A program made the position numbers and the translations under genes. From the NCBI GenBank assembly GCA_965215225.1, contig OZ244039.1, forward strand, positions 1,426,001 through 1,490,000: a stretch of DNA of 64,000 bases, read 5' to 3'. The notes under the pieces are model-generated. The model was not told the DNA's origin. It did no database searches and saw only the letters and a program-made list of their open reading frames with translations. Of this stretch, positions 44,845 through 53,625 are shown one piece after another; the stretch's first letter is position 1, and each line of letters starts with the position of its first letter. This DNA is from G965215225 sp965215225. GTDB taxonomy: Bacteria > Pseudomonadota > Gammaproteobacteria > CBDBNL01 > JAAOII01.

Positions 44845-46686
44845 TCATTTTTGGATCTGATTAAAAATAGCCGTGGCAAGCCCTTTGCCAAACCCAGGTA
44901 TCTGGCATATATCATCTATGCCCGCATTCTTCAGTTGTTCCATACCACCAAAATGCTTTATCAAAGCCTTTTGTCTCTCAGGGCCTAAGCCCCGAATAGT
45001 AGTTAAGCTAGAAGTCAGCAACAATTTAGTTCTCTTTCGCTTATGACCATGGAGGACAAATCTATGAGTTTCATCTCTTATTTTTAACAATATATTCAAC
45101 ACAACTGGACTATGATGAGAAGAATATTCTATCATTTGTAGTTCTTCACTACCATCAAGCAATTTAGAACTAAGATAGAAAGTTTCGTGACCATAGCTGC
45201 GCTTTTTATCCTTAGCAATACCAATGAGATAGATATCGCGAATCTGCATATTTTCCAGCGCATCTAAGGCAGCATTCAGCTGACCGCGACCTCCATCTAT
45301 TAACAATAATTGGGGTAGGGTGCTTTGGTCCTTATAACGGCGCATAATGGCTTGCTTCATAGCAGCATAGTCATCTCCTTTGGTAATCCCAGTGATATTG
45401 TATCTGCGATAGTCTTCTTTTTTCTTTCCCTCTGAGGTAAAGACGACACAGGCTGCTTGAGTTGCATGACCACTGCTATGGCTGATATCAAAACATTCAA
45501 TCCTGTCAATTTTCAATGGGATATGTAATAACTGACTCAGTTGGTTAAAACGTTCTTCACCATGTGCTTCAAGTGCGGTAGTTAATATGGCTTGACTATT
45601 GGTCTTTGCCATATCAAGCCATTTCTTCTTATCACTTCTCACCCGGCTGAGTATCCTTATGCTATGACCTGCCTGTCGCTTTAGAGTTTCAGCAAACAAT
45701 TCCATTCCCTTCCACGGATAGGGAGTAATGATCTCTCTCGGTCTTTGCAGCTGAGATTGAAGATAGTATTGATTCATAAAATCTGCCAGTAGTTTTTCTT
45801 CATTATCAAAAGCAGGGGAGCGGAAGAAATAGTGGCGACTACCAAGTATCTTTCCTTGCCGAACGAAGAGAACATAGACACAAGCCAAATTACCATGGCT
45901 GCTTATCCCAACCGCATCTAGATTACCCTGATTGCGAGTAGCATACTGTTGCTCTTGAAGATGACGAAGGGCAGTAATCTTATTGCGTATCTTTGCCGCT
46001 TCCTCATATTCCATCTTGTTTGAATGACCCAGCATCTGAGAGGTTAGATTCTTAATCACAGCTGAGCTCCTCCCCTCTAAGAAGAGCTGAACATAGTTAA
46101 TATTTTGATGGTATTCTTCTTCATTGATTTGTTGAACACAAGGAGCGCTACATCTACCTATTTGATATTGAAGACAAGGACGGCTGCGATTAGCAAAAAA
46201 ACTATCGCTGCAACTTCGCACCTTAAAGATCTTCTGTAAGACATCTATACTCTGATGAACCGCACTTGCACTGGGAAAGGGGCCATAATACTGACCAGCC
46301 CGTTTTTGGGCGCCACGGTGAAAACTCATCAGCGGATAGTCCTTATGAGCGGAAATAAATATATAGGGATAGGATTTATTATCTCTTAATGCAATGTTAT
46401 AAGGGGGACGATGTGCTTTAATAAGATTTTGTTCTAGTAGCAGCGCCTCGGTATTGTTTCTTGTCAAGGTTATTTGAACATTATCTGCCTTCTCCATCAG
46501 ACGGCGCGATTTAATGTCTAGGTGAGATAGTTGAAGATAGCTACTCACTCTTTTACGCAAATTACGCGCCTTGCCTATATAAAGAATCTCATTGCCATGC
46601 CGAAACATATAGACACCAGGTTGTTCAGCTAGGTGCATGGCTAGTTCTTGCGGTGTTGATGACAGCTTAAGCTCTTGGCATTTCAT
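44845..46686 (-). CDS. uvrC: excinuclease ABC subunit C
   Basis: 613 residues, the usual UvrC size. It makes both incisions in nucleotide excision repair. GVYMFRHGNEILYIGKARNL is the GIY-YIG nuclease domain, the UVR motif lies around MEYEEAAKIRNKITALRHLQ, RIECFDISHSSGHATQAACV and LPQLLLIDGGRGQLNAALDA form the second nuclease, and a helix-hairpin-helix pair closes it. It starts inside a 20-bp repeat shared with the end of pyrD. Confidence 0.97.
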   Translation of the reverse strand: MKCQELKLSSTPQELAMHLAEQPGVYMFRHGNEILYIGKARNLRKRVSSYLQLSHLDIKSRRLMEKADNVQITLTRNNTEALLLEQNLIKAHRPPYNIALRDNKSYPYIFISAHKDYPLMSFHRGAQKRAGQYYGPFPSASAVHQSIDVLQKIFKVRSCSDSFFANRSRPCLQYQIGRCSAPCVQQINEEEYHQNINYVQLFLEGRSSAVIKNLTSQMLGHSNKMEYEEAAKIRNKITALRHLQEQQYATRNQGNLDAVGISSHGNLACVYVLFVRQGKILGSRHYFFRSPAFDNEEKLLADFMNQYYLQSQLQRPREIITPYPWKGMELFAETLKRQAGHSIRILSRVRSDKKKWLDMAKTNSQAILTTALEAHGEERFNQLSQLLHIPLKIDRIECFDISHSSGHATQAACVVFTSEGKKKEDYRRYNITGITKGDDYAAMKQAIMRRYKDQSTLPQLLLIDGGRGQLNAALDALENMQIRDIYLIGIAKDKKRSYGHETFYLSSKLLDGSEELQMIEYSSHHSPVVLNILLKIRDETHRFVLHGHKRKRTKLLLTSSLTTIRGLGPERQKALIKHFGGMEQLKNAGIDDICQIPGFGKGLATAIFNQIQK

Positions 46687-46741
46687 AATTAATCAGCGCC
46701 CTTCATAATTAATTAGCGCCCTCCATAATTAATCAGCTGTT
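46684..46741. repeat. 20-bp tandem repeat spanning the pyrD stop and uvrC start
   Basis: Three units CATAATTAATCAGCGCCCTT-like at 46684-46703, 46704-46723 and 46724-46741 (partial). The uvrC ATG lies in the first and the pyrD stop in the second. On the minus strand each unit gives TTAATTATGRAGGGCGCT. Confidence 0.9.
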
Positions 46742-47723
46742 TAAGTAAGGGAAGCCCTTGATAGATTAAAGCCGTATAGACTTGAATTAAGTCCGCACCA
46801 GCTGCTATTCGTTTTTCCATATCAACCAACGAAGCTATGCCACCAGTCCCAATAAGGCAGATTCTATCGTTTAGATAGCTGCGCAACTGTGCTAAGACTT
46901 CTGCAGCCTTCTCACCTAAAGGCTTACCACTAAGTCCTCCCTGCATAGTTTGACTCCATTGATGTTCTATGGTGGTATTCGTAGCTATTACTCCATCTAG
47001 CTCTATTTTATTCGCCACCAGGGCAAAATCCTTAAGTTGCTGGTCGTTGAGATCCGGCGCTATCTTCACCACCAAGGGAGTATATTTGCCAATTTGCCGA
47101 CTAAGTAAGGCTTGTTCTTCTTTTAGCCTTATCAACAGAGGGGAGAGGCTGTCTTTGCGTTGTAAAGACCTTAAACCGCTTGTATTAGGAGAAGAGATAT
47201 TGATACAAATATAGTCTGCATACTCATAAAGCAAACGCATGGAGATTAAATAGTCTTCAGCTGCCTGTTTTAAAGGAGTATTGATACCCTTGCCTATGTT
47301 GGCGCCAAGAACGCAGCTACGCCTCTTTTTACTGCTTTGGCTGAGCCGCCTAACCAGATAATTTGCTCCCTTATTGTTAAATCCAAGCCGATTGACTACA
47401 GCTTCTGCCTCTACTAGCCTCCAGATACGCGGTTTCGGATTTCCTGCCTGGGGCAAGGGCGTAACTGTGCCCAATTCAATGAATCCAACCCCAAGTCCTG
47501 CTAAGCCACGAATACAATCGCCATTCTTGTCTAGTCCAGCTGCAATGCCACAGCGATTCGGAAAGGATAGCCCCATTAGCTGGTGAGTTGTGGGCGAACT
47601 TGACTTAAGTGCTGGTAGCAAGTAGCTACGAAGCTCTAGTAGCTGTAGGGTGAGAGGGTGAGCGACCTCAACCGGTAGTTTTCTTAATAGTGCTAGGATA
47701 TAGGATTGTAATGATTCAATCAT
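46713..47723 (-). CDS. pyrD: dihydroorotate dehydrogenase, class 2
   Basis: 336 residues, as in E. coli PyrD. Oxidises dihydroorotate to orotate at the membrane with quinone. Amphipathic N-terminus (MIESLQSYILALLRKLPVEV), GIAAGLDKNGDCIRGLAGLG, GFIELGTVTPLPQAGNPKPR, NISSPNTSGLRSLQ and LSGKPLGEKAAEVL with IGTGGIASLVD are class 2 motifs with the catalytic Ser in the NxSSPNT loop. Upstream lie two extra copies of its own 5' end fused to the metG tail. Confidence 0.97.
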   Translation of the reverse strand: MIESLQSYILALLRKLPVEVAHPLTLQLLELRSYLLPALKSSSPTTHQLMGLSFPNRCGIAAGLDKNGDCIRGLAGLGVGFIELGTVTPLPQAGNPKPRIWRLVEAEAVVNRLGFNNKGANYLVRRLSQSSKKRRSCVLGANIGKGINTPLKQAAEDYLISMRLLYEYADYICINISSPNTSGLRSLQRKDSLSPLLIRLKEEQALLSRQIGKYTPLVVKIAPDLNDQQLKDFALVANKIELDGVIATNTTIEHQWSQTMQGGLSGKPLGEKAAEVLAQLRSYLNDRICLIGTGGIASLVDMEKRIAAGADLIQVYTALIYQGLPLLKQLINYGGR

Positions 47724-48151
47724 TAGTAATTAGCTCTCTTATCTGCTCATCCTTAATGCGAACTAATAGGGGGGAGAAGGGCGCTATGGGGCGATCTAGC
47801 TGATGGCTTGTGGGCGAACTTGACTTAAGTGCTGGGAGCAAATAGCTACGAAGCTCTAGTAGCTGTAGGGTGAGAGGGTGAGCCACCGGTAGTTTTCTTA
47901 ATAGTGCTAGGATATGAGACTGTAATGATTCAATCATTAGTAATTAGCTCCCTTATCTGCTCATCCTTAATGCGAACTAATAGGGGGGAGAAGGGCGCTA
48001 TGGGGCGATCTAGCTGATGGCTTGTGGGCGAACTTGACTTAAGTGCTGGGAGCAAATAGCTACGAAGCTCTAGTAGCTGTAGGGTGAGAGGGTGAGCCAC
48101 CGGTAGTTTTCTTAATAGTGCTAGGATATGAGACTGTAATGATTCAATCAT
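47716..48151 (-). repeat. two extra 214-bp copies of the metG/pyrD junction (chimeric 73-residue frames)
   Basis: Frames 47716-47937 and 47930-48151 encode the same 73 residues: the first 46 or so match the PyrD N-terminus (MIESLQSHILALLRKLPV, lacking EV of true PyrD) and the rest match the MetG C-terminus (LDRPIAPFSPLLVRIKDEQI and on to the end). The units are essentially identical, 214 bases apart, and each frame overlaps the next start by 8 bases, as metG overlaps the first. Thus the natural 8-base metG/pyrD overlap was amplified twice. Confidence 0.95.
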
Positions 48152-49778
48152 TAGTGATTAGCTCTCTTATCTGCTCATCCTTAATGCGAACTAATAGGGG
48201 CGAAAAGGGCGCTATGGGACGATCCAAGAGTGGAGTAGGGGATTTTTGCCATTTCAACTCGGCCAAACCAAATAGCTGGCATACCCTCTTAATAAGCTCT
48301 GGTAGAACCGGTTGGAGATAGGTCGCAAGGAGAAGAAAATAGTTCAATCCCGCAGTGCAAGCCTGCTGAATCAATCTATCCTGAGGATTAGCCGCGCTTA
48401 GTTCCCATGGCTTGACCTCTTCAATATACTGATTCACCTCATCGGCCAGCTGCATTATCAGCCTCATAGCCTTAGAGAATTGCCGACTATTGTAAAAATC
48501 AGCTATTTCACCACCTGCGTCCTTCAAGCGATTGAAAAGCGCTTCTTCTTGCCCGCTTAATTGAGTGGCAAGGCGATTGTCAAACTGTTTATTGATAAAT
48601 CTAGCACACCTGCTGGCAATATTGACAAACTTACCTACCAAATCGCTATTTACCCTGGCCTTAAACTCCTCAAAACTCAGGTCAATGTCTTCCACTCTAT
48701 CAGAAAGACGGGTGGCAAAATAGTATCTAAGGTATTCCCCATCTAGGTGACGGGCAAATTCGGCTGCCAACATGAAGGTGCCACGCGATTTAGACATCTT
48801 CTTGCCATTCACCGTAACAAAGCCATGAGCAAAAACACCAGTTGGGCGGGCAAAGTTGCCAGCTTCTAGCAAAGCAGGCCAAAATAAGCAGTGAAAATAG
48901 ATAATATCCTTGCCGATGAAATGATAAATCTCATAGTCTGGGCTCTGCCAAATATCATTAAATTCCCATCCCCGCTGAGAGCATAGATTAGCCAGACTAG
49001 CCATATAACCTATAGGGGCATCCAACCAGACATAAAAGTACTTATCCTTATAACCGGGAATGGTAAAACCAAAATAGGGCGGGTCGCGACTGATATTCCA
49101 TTCTTTCAGCCCCTTATCAAACCACTCTTTGAGTTTATTGCGCACCTCGGCTTGAGGAATGCCCGCCTTCATCCACTCTCTAAGGTTCTTATCAAAGAGC
49201 GGAAGACGGAAGAACAGATGTTCCGATTCCTTAACTATCGGCTCGGCTTTGGATAGCAGCGAATAGGGGTTCTTTAGCTCAATCGCATCATAGGTAGAGC
49301 CGCAGTGCTCACAATTATCGCCATATTGGTCTGGCTTCTTGCATTTTGGACAGCTACCCTTGATGAATCTGTCTGCCAAGAACATCTTCTTTGCTGGATC
49401 AAATAGCTGTTTCAGGCGGCGGTGACTAATATAGTCTTTTGCCACTAATTGCTGATAGATCTGCTCGCTAAACCGCTTATTTTCGGTTGAATGGGTGGTG
49501 TGATAGTTGTCATAGCTCATACCAAAGGAGCGGAGATCCTCTTCATGCTGGGTCTTCATTTCAGCCAACCAATCATCAATACTCATATTGTGGGTTTCAG
49601 CGCTCAGCATGGTAGCCGTGCCATGGGCGTCCTCGGCACAAACATAGATACATTCCTTACCAGTCAAGCGTTGAAACCTCACCCATATATCAGTCTGAAT
49701 ATGTTCTAAAAGATGCCCCAGATGAATGGGGCCATTGGCATAGGGTAGGGCAGTGGTGACCACCATCTTGTTTGTCAT
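48144..49778 (-). CDS. metG: methionyl-tRNA synthetase
   Basis: 544 residues. Charges tRNA-Met. VTTALPYANGPIHLGHLLEH has the HIGH-type motif, CPKCKKPDQYGDNCEHCGS binds zinc, and KKMSKSRGTF is the KMSKS loop. It lacks the C-terminal tRNA-binding dimerisation domain of E. coli MetG (677 residues), as in many short forms. Its end overlaps the first chimeric junction copy by 8 bases. Confidence 0.97.
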   Translation of the reverse strand: MTNKMVVTTALPYANGPIHLGHLLEHIQTDIWVRFQRLTGKECIYVCAEDAHGTATMLSAETHNMSIDDWLAEMKTQHEEDLRSFGMSYDNYHTTHSTENKRFSEQIYQQLVAKDYISHRRLKQLFDPAKKMFLADRFIKGSCPKCKKPDQYGDNCEHCGSTYDAIELKNPYSLLSKAEPIVKESEHLFFRLPLFDKNLREWMKAGIPQAEVRNKLKEWFDKGLKEWNISRDPPYFGFTIPGYKDKYFYVWLDAPIGYMASLANLCSQRGWEFNDIWQSPDYEIYHFIGKDIIYFHCLFWPALLEAGNFARPTGVFAHGFVTVNGKKMSKSRGTFMLAAEFARHLDGEYLRYYFATRLSDRVEDIDLSFEEFKARVNSDLVGKFVNIASRCARFINKQFDNRLATQLSGQEEALFNRLKDAGGEIADFYNSRQFSKAMRLIMQLADEVNQYIEEVKPWELSAANPQDRLIQQACTAGLNYFLLLATYLQPVLPELIKRVCQLFGLAELKWQKSPTPLLDRPIAPFSPLLVRIKDEQIRELITND

Positions 49779-49965
49779 GCCAGCATTTTACAGGACGAGC
49801 CTGTTCTGATGAGGCAAAATCCCATTTGGTTCCCTTAACTATCAGCCAGTGTCAAGTAAGAAGGGCGCTCTTATACTTTCCTTAGCCTCCTTAGGCTCTC
49901 ATCAAGTGTTCGGTAAGTGTTATAGTTATAATTAAGGTGTTAGCTTATAAGTTAGTAAAGAGAAT

Positions 49966-51023
49966 ATGAACGAGACTAAACAGCCTCTATTTCCTATATG
50001 TGAAGAAAATAACAAATATGCAATAGCGGGAAGGAATATCTTACCTTTTTTAATCCTTCAAACAAAGATAGAGGAACCTATTACTTATGGTAACTTGAAA
50101 AATGAGCTTGATAGGCTTGTTGGGTTTAATTTACCTCCGATATCTCTCGGCTACCCGCTTGGCAATATAGGTTATACCATAAACATTTTAAATTCACATT
50201 ATTGGAATAAAGAACCTATACCTCCGATAGAAGCTCTAGTTATAACTAAAAAGGAAAGGATACCTGGATGTGGCATCTATGGGCTTATAGAGGACTATGA
50301 TCAACTAATGATATCAAAGGGATATGATGAGCTGAAGATAGGACATTTGGCTAGTAAAAAAAATCTATCTAAACAAGAGAAAACTGAACGAAAAAAATAT
50401 TCGATCAAATCCATGAAAGAATTTATAACTTTGATTGGGATGAGGTTTGGAAGCTGCTTATAGAACTTCTCCAACAAAATAGAGAAGATGAAACCCTTAT
50501 TGATTTAGAAGAGTATAAAAAAATACTTAATTATTTGCCAACACCTTCCTCCGAGCTTGATAAGAAGAAGAACAAAAAGAAGAAGAAAACTAGCAATCGT
50601 GCGACAAGAGAAAGTAAGGAACATGAAAAATTAAAAACCTTTATAGCAAACTGCCCAAAACATTTTCCTAAGTCTATCCTTGATAAGTTAAATCTAGAGC
50701 CATCATCCCTTCCTCAAACTGGTGCGATAGAGCATCCTTTAAAGTCTGGCGATAGAATAGATGTCCTCTTTGAAAAGCCTTCTCTTACTCTTGCTGTTGA
50801 AGTTAAGTCAATTCATTCACTAGAGGATGATATTACTCGTGGGTTATATCAATGTATCAAGTATAGAGCTCTGCTTGAAGCCCAACAGAAAGTTGAAGGC
50901 AAATCAACCAAAATTATTGATGCTGTTCTGATTCTAGAAGGAAGATTAACATTAGAAAAACAAAAGAGGATAAGTAAGCTTTTTGATATCTTAGTATGTG
51001 AAAGATTTAAATATCCTAAGTAG
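49966..51023 (+). pseudogene. PD-(D/E)XK nuclease-like gene split by a -1 frameshift at an A7 run
   Basis: The 5' frame 49966-50463 (165 codons) carries a domain with EPITYGNLKNEL and PPIEALVITKK that resembles small helix-rich domains found with restriction-like nucleases. The continuing frame 50398-51023 encodes IFDQIHERIYNFDWDEVWKL, a lysine-rich linker, and a C-terminal domain GDRIDVLFEKPSLTLAVEVK followed by SIHSLEDDITRGLYQCIKYR, the D...ExK pattern of PD-(D/E)XK nucleases. The two join if the ribosome or polymerase slips back one base at 50391-50397 (CGA AAA AAA). Without slippage the first product ends 22 codons later. It is divergent from metG and may be a defence or repair nuclease; function is inferred from the motif only. 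Confidence 0.7.
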
Positions 51024-51238
51024 AATGAGTCTCATTAGTTTTCTTTCTTATATTTCTTTAATCCTAGTCTGATAAGAATCTTTAAGGAATATAACAGAAC
51101 CCTATATACGATCCAATATCTGAAATTTCTTAGGGTAGGCTCGCTATTCAAACTTGCCATAGGACATTTCAGAGCATAGAAGACCTTCTTTCTATAGATT
51201 TATACTTCCATACACAGCAACAATAGTAAAAACATGCC

Positions 51239-51276
51239 ATTGCATTTCCTATTATCTCAATAATAGGAAATGCAAT
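51239..51276. other. 17-bp perfect inverted repeat
   Basis: ATTGCATTTCCTATTAT (51239-51255), loop CTCA, then its exact complement (51260-51276). No T run follows on the plus strand, so it is not a typical terminator for the upstream nuclease gene. It could be a small RNA, a protein site or the end of a mobile repeat. Confidence 0.75.
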
Positions 51277-51339
51277 AGAGGACTAAAATGCTGATTTTCT
51301 AAATATGTCTTAAATACTGTCAAATTTCATTATCACACT

Positions 51340-51796
51340 GCCTCAAATGTTAACAAAATTACTAATATCATACTATTAAGTTTAGCTATTAAGTAAGCTT
51401 AGCTTTGCTTTTTCTCCTCAACATCAAGGCGAGGTCTGGGGATCGGGTTTAAGACTAGGACTTGAAGTTAGGTTTAAGGCTAGACTTGGGGATTGGATTT
51501 AGGACCAGGACTTGAGGATTGAGTTTCTATCTCTACATTTTCTTTTCAACATCAAGGCAAGGTCTGGATATTGGGTTTAAGACTAGGATTTAGGAATTGG
51601 GCTTCTATCCCCGTCTTTTCTCTTTAACACAAAACTGGAGACTTGAGGTTGAGTTTAAGACTAGGACTTAGAGATTGAGTTTCTATCCTCACCTTTCCTT
51701 TTCAGCATCAAGGCGAGATTTGGATAATGGGTTTAAGGCTAGGACTTGCGGTTGGATTTAAGACTGGGACTTAGAGGTTGGGTCTCTATCCTACCA
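51340..51796. repeat. degenerate copies of the 3' end of the membrane-protein gene
   Basis: Units containing TTCTCTTCAGCATCAAGGC-like, TTTAAGACTAGGACTTAGAG-like and TTTCTATC-like segments in the same order as the end of the gene at 52709. The start (CTCAAATGTTAACAAAATT at about 51344) recurs at about 52170, flanking the next array. Confidence 0.7.
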
Positions 51797-52125
51797 GATG
51801 TTATTAGTTCTTCATTATCAAGTAGAGTCGAGTTTCCGTTCCGCCTGGATGTCATTAGTTCCTTATTATCAGGTAGTGTTAAGTTTCCGTTCCGCCTGGA
51901 TGTCATTAGTTCTTTATTATCAAGTAGTGATGAGTTTCCGTTCCACCTGGATGTCATTAGTTCCTTATTATCAGGTAGTGTTAAGTTTCCGTTCCGCCTG
52001 GATGTCATTAGTTCTTTATTATCAGGTAGAGTTGAGTTTCCGTTCCGCCTGGATGTCATTAGTTCTTTATTATCAGGTAGAGTTGAGTTTCCGTCCGTTT
52101 GATGTTATTGGTTCTTCAATATCAA
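51797..52125. repeat. 51-bp tandem repeat, six units and a partial seventh
   Basis: Units begin with GATGTCATTAGTT at 51797, 51848, 51899, 51950, 52001, 52052 and 52101. Read on the minus strand each codes for a 17-residue module ending DNKELMTSRRNGN. The module next to the array end continues into RIETQPLSPSL, the same as the tail of the protein encoded at 52709, so the array derives from that tail. The frames across it are repeat artefacts. Confidence 0.9.
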
Positions 52126-52239
52126 GTAGTTTTGTCGTGGATTTTGTCTCGCCTGCTGGACACCGCCTCAAATGTTAACAAAATTGACAATGGTTTGCTA
52201 TTAAGTCTAGTTATTTAGCTTGGCTTTTTCTCTTCAGCA

Positions 52240-52715
52240 TCAAAGCTGAACTTGGAGACTGGGCTTAAGACTAGGACTTGGAGACTGGGCTCAAAGCTAG
52301 GACTTGAAGATTGGGCTTAAGACTAAGACTTGAGGATTGGGCTCAAAGCTAGGACTTAAAGATTGGGCTTAAGGCTAGGACTTGAGGATTGGGTTCAAGG
52401 CTAGGACTTGAAGATTGGGATTAAGGTTAGGACTTGAGGGTTGGGCTCAAAGCTAGGACTTGAGAATTGGGCTTAAGACTAGGACTTGAGGATTGGGCTT
52501 AAGGCTAGGACTTGGAGATTGGGCTTAAGACTAGGACTTGGAGATTGGGCTTAAGACTAGGACTTAGAGATTGGGCTTAAGACTAGGACTTAGAGATTGG
52601 GCTTAAGACTAGGACTTAGAGATTGGGCTTAAGACTAGGACTTAGAGATTGGGATTAAGGCTAGGACTTGGAGATTGGGCTCAAGGCTAGGACTTGAGGA
52701 CTGAGTTTCTAGCCT
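52240..52715. repeat. 26-bp tandem repeat, about 18 units
   Basis: Units of the form GATTGGGCTTAAGACTAGGA plus CTTAGA, with small variations. The array runs into the 3' end of the gene at 52709-53539, whose last codons (ETQPLSPSLD) contain one unit. Confidence 0.92.
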
Positions 52716-53539
52716 GGCTTCTTCTCTTCAGTATCAAGGCTAGGACTTAGAGGTTGGGTTTCTATTTCTACTGATGGCAGTAGTTCTTCGTCAGCAATTA
52801 GTTTTGGCTCAGATTTTGTTTTGCTTGCTGGACTAGATTTTACTCTCGCTCGTGGTTTGGCTGGCTTGTATCTTCTTTTCATATCCATCAATGCCACTCT
52901 ATTTTCTCTACGGCTATACCAGTCTTGCATCAGTCGCTCTGTAAAGTGAAAGATACTATCTATATCCTCATTTGTTATCTCTTTTGAACTCAATTCTCGT
53001 TGGTGGCTAGTAAGGTTTCCTATCATTCTCAGGTTATGTAACAGGGCTGCTTCTTGCTTATTTATCAGGTTATACTTTTCTAGTTTCCTAATCGAATTAT
53101 AAAAACTACTCTTTTCTTGCTTAAAAGACTCCTGGATCATTACTTCCAAGAAACTCCTAATAAGAAGAATACTCCCTGCCCTACTAACTGGACGTATAGC
53201 AATCGCTTCCTTATACCTTGTGTAAAGCTCAGAGCTCATGTTTGTCGGCTTGGCTACCAGCTTTATTGATTTAGGTGGTAAAAGAACGTGCCAGAGCCAT
53301 TTGCCACCAATAAATACAAACCACAAGAGGACGACAATACCAGTTTGTGCCAATAGCAAAACGGCCCTGCCAATAGCGACTAGATTGCTCGGATCCTGAT
53401 ATATTTGATATGAAAGTGCATTGAGACCTTGTAACAGCCACAAGTAATCAGATAGTAAGTAACCAGCCCAAAGCAAATATAACAAATAGATACTATTGAC
53501 TATAACTATTAAAGCGAAAAGAAATTTAATGGTTCGCAT
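52709..53539 (-). CDS. membrane protein with a DUF4145-like cytoplasmic domain
   Basis: 276 residues. Two N-terminal membrane helices (FLFALIVIVNSIYLLYLLWA and ALLLAQTGIVVLLWFVFIGG), then an alpha-helical domain with SILLIRSFLEVMIQESF and the pattern LHNLRMIGNLTSHQRELSSK resembling DUF4145-type domains often tied to nucleases or defence proteins. The charged tail KPRARVKSSPASKTKSEPKL is followed by EELLPSVEIETQPLSPSLD, the segment amplified downstream. Function unknown. It is divergent from the recombinase gene. Confidence 0.6.
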   Translation of the reverse strand: MRTIKFLFALIVIVNSIYLLYLLWAGYLLSDYLWLLQGLNALSYQIYQDPSNLVAIGRAVLLLAQTGIVVLLWFVFIGGKWLWHVLLPPKSIKLVAKPTNMSSELYTRYKEAIAIRPVSRAGSILLIRSFLEVMIQESFKQEKSSFYNSIRKLEKYNLINKQEAALLHNLRMIGNLTSHQRELSSKEITNEDIDSIFHFTERLMQDWYSRRENRVALMDMKRRYKPAKPRARVKSSPASKTKSEPKLIADEELLPSVEIETQPLSPSLDTEEKKPG

Positions 53540-53625
53540 AACTTCTTAGATTTAGACTTAATTATAACAAAGATTCCATAGAATAACAAAATAAAATTAC
53601 TGATTGTAGATCTTGTAAAATAGCT

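Noticed and set aside
51739..52178. Open frames on both strands with 17-residue repeats
   Set aside because: They follow from the 51-bp tandem repeat, occur in several frames, and lack a ribosome site; I treat the array as a repeat, not a gene.
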